Below, one piece after another: positions 63,256 through 64,000 of a DNA stretch of 64,000 bases. The translations under genes and the position numbers were made by a program. Each line of letters begins with the position of its first letter. Position 1 is the first letter of the stretch. The notes beneath the pieces were generated by a model. It did no database searches and was not told where the DNA came from. It worked only from the letters and a program-made list of their open reading frames with translations. Source of the stretch: Corynebacterium glyciniphilum AJ 3170 (GTDB lineage: Bacteria > Actinomycetota > Actinomycetes > Mycobacteriales > Mycobacteriaceae); contig NZ_VDYZ01000012.1 in NCBI RefSeq assembly GCF_007673095.1, positions 62,001 through 126,000 of the forward strand. The letters run 5' to 3'.

Positions 63256-64000
63256 CTAGCCGGTCACGTTCGCGATGGCGGACTCCATGTCACTGGTGGC
63301 GTCCTCGACGCTCTTGCCACCGGTGATGGCGGCGTAGGCGTTGTCCTGGACGGCCTTGGAAAGCTCGTCGTAGTTCGGTGAGGCGGCACGGGGCTTCGCG
63401 TTCTCCAGGGACTCCTTCAGTGCGGGGAGGTAGGGGAACTCCTCGATCAGCGATTCGTCATCGTAGATGGACGCGAGCACCGGCGGGAAAGACGCCTCCG
63501 CGAAGGATCGCTGGTTCTCCTCGTTGATGATGAACTGCATGAAGTCCAGGGCGGTGGCCTTGTTCTCCGAGTTGACGTTGATGCCGTTGTTGTAGCCGCC
63601 GAGAGTGGAGACACCGACACCGTCCTTGCCGACGAGCGGCTGCACCTCGACCTTGCCGGCGACGGCGGACCCCTCGGCCTCGGCCTCGCCGTACATGTAC
63701 GGCCAGTTGACCGCCATGGCGTTCTGGCCCTGGGTGAAGCTGAGGTTCGTCTCTTCCTCGGTCGCGCCGGTGGAGGAGCGGGAGATGGTGCCGTCCTCGT
63801 AGGCGTCGACCAGGGCCTGGAGGCCCTCGCGGGACTCGTCCGAGGTCACGGTGACCTCACCGTCGGCGTCGAGGATGCCGCCTCCCCAGCCGTCCATGAA
63901 GTTACCTGTGTTGATCGTGAGTGCCTCGACCTGTTTGAGCTGGGTGATGAGGCAGTCATTGTTGTCTGCGGTGACGTCTTCGCAGGTCGAGATGACGTCG
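63256..64000 (-). CDS. Sugar ABC transporter substrate-binding protein (LpqY-like), 5' part outside window
   Basis: The C-terminal 247 residues of an extracellular solute-binding protein family 1 member; the start and any signal peptide lie beyond the window end. Visible parts are ALTINTGNFMDGWGGG, AMAVNWPYMYGEAEAEGS, VSTLGGYNNGINVNSENK, ALDFMQFIINEENQ and a C-terminal AYAAITGGKSVEDA, all typical of maltose/trehalose-type binding proteins. It is the first gene of the operon with the two permeases. The ATPase subunit gene is not in this window. Confidence 0.85.
   Translation of the reverse strand, partial: DVISTCEDVTADNNDCLITQLKQVEALTINTGNFMDGWGGGILDADGEVTVTSDESREGLQALVDAYEDGTISRSSTGATEEETNLSFTQGQNAMAVNWPYMYGEAEAEGSAVAGKVEVQPLVGKDGVGVSTLGGYNNGINVNSENKATALDFMQFIINEENQRSFAEASFPPVLASIYDDESLIEEFPYLPALKESLENAKPRAASPNYDELSKAVQDNAYAAITGGKSVEDATSDMESAIANVTG

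Overview
The window is dense, G+C-rich actinobacterial DNA, almost certainly from a Corynebacterium chromosome. The gene content and order (folD, metX/metY, monomeric icd, trpS, yihY, add, upp, a phosphohexomutase, accBC, a thiosulfate sulfurtransferase, maf, accE, dtsR-type accD, birA, purK, purE, then a LpqY/Sug (Tus)-type sugar importer) match what I recall of the corynebacterial core. GTG starts are common. Many genes lack a Shine-Dalgarno sequence and instead carry a TANNNT hexamer 6 to 9 bases before the start codon, as expected for leaderless mRNAs of this genus. The high G+C suggests a species of the C. variabile/nuruki/terpenotabidum kind, but that is a guess.

Layout. 1-8.7 kb: a carboxylate-amine ligase/ATP-grasp fusion, an S9 peptidase, an M18 aminopeptidase, a SpoU rRNA/tRNA methyltransferase, folD, a DUF3017 membrane protein and a luciferase-like oxidoreductase. 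8.7-12.6 kb: a sulfate ABC importer operon (binding protein, cysT, cysW, cysA) with an McbR-like operator, closed by a strong bidirectional hairpin. 12.7-17.6 kb, minus strand: metY-metX (direct sulfhydrylation route to methionine) and monomeric isocitrate dehydrogenase. Together these two blocks carry sulfur from sulfate uptake to methionine. 17.6-27.7 kb: MFS exporter, exonuclease III, TDT transporter with a divergent LysR regulator, trpS, yihY, D,D-carboxypeptidase, adenosine deaminase and a DUF1707 protein.

27.8-39.8 kb is the accessory part. It starts with a two-gene, visibly A+T-richer unit (membrane protein plus lipoprotein). Next comes a same-strand run in which an Frc/Rbs-type ABC importer is followed at once by an FHA-like/winged-helix protein, a membrane-anchored extracytoplasmic protein and a transmembrane Ser/Thr kinase. 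After these lie a frameshifted remnant of a second kinase-type sensor domain, a J-like membrane protein and a four-helix membrane protein. The section ends with a DUF222/HNH (13E12-type) gene with SOS-box-like sites and a second membrane-anchored protein resembling the first. This importer-plus-phosphosignalling arrangement is the best candidate for an undescribed system.

39.8-49.6 kb: a conserved corynebacterial hypothetical, an NlpC/P60 peptidase with a small helical partner (neither with a signal peptide), upp, a phosphohexomutase, purine nucleoside phosphorylase, an M20 amidohydrolase, a DUF1707 protein and glpK. 49.6-56.5 kb, minus strand: acyl-CoA carboxylase genes (accD, accE with maf; accBC with glpK), a sulfurtransferase, and a DUF559-like gene flanked by two related hairpins. 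56.6-61 kb: birA, a PH-domain membrane protein, purK, purE and a YdcF protein. 61-64 kb, minus strand: a trehalose/maltose-type ABC importer whose binding protein runs off the window end.

No rRNA, tRNA, CRISPR array or complete insertion sequence was recognised. All identifications are by eye from sequence motifs; no database search was run.
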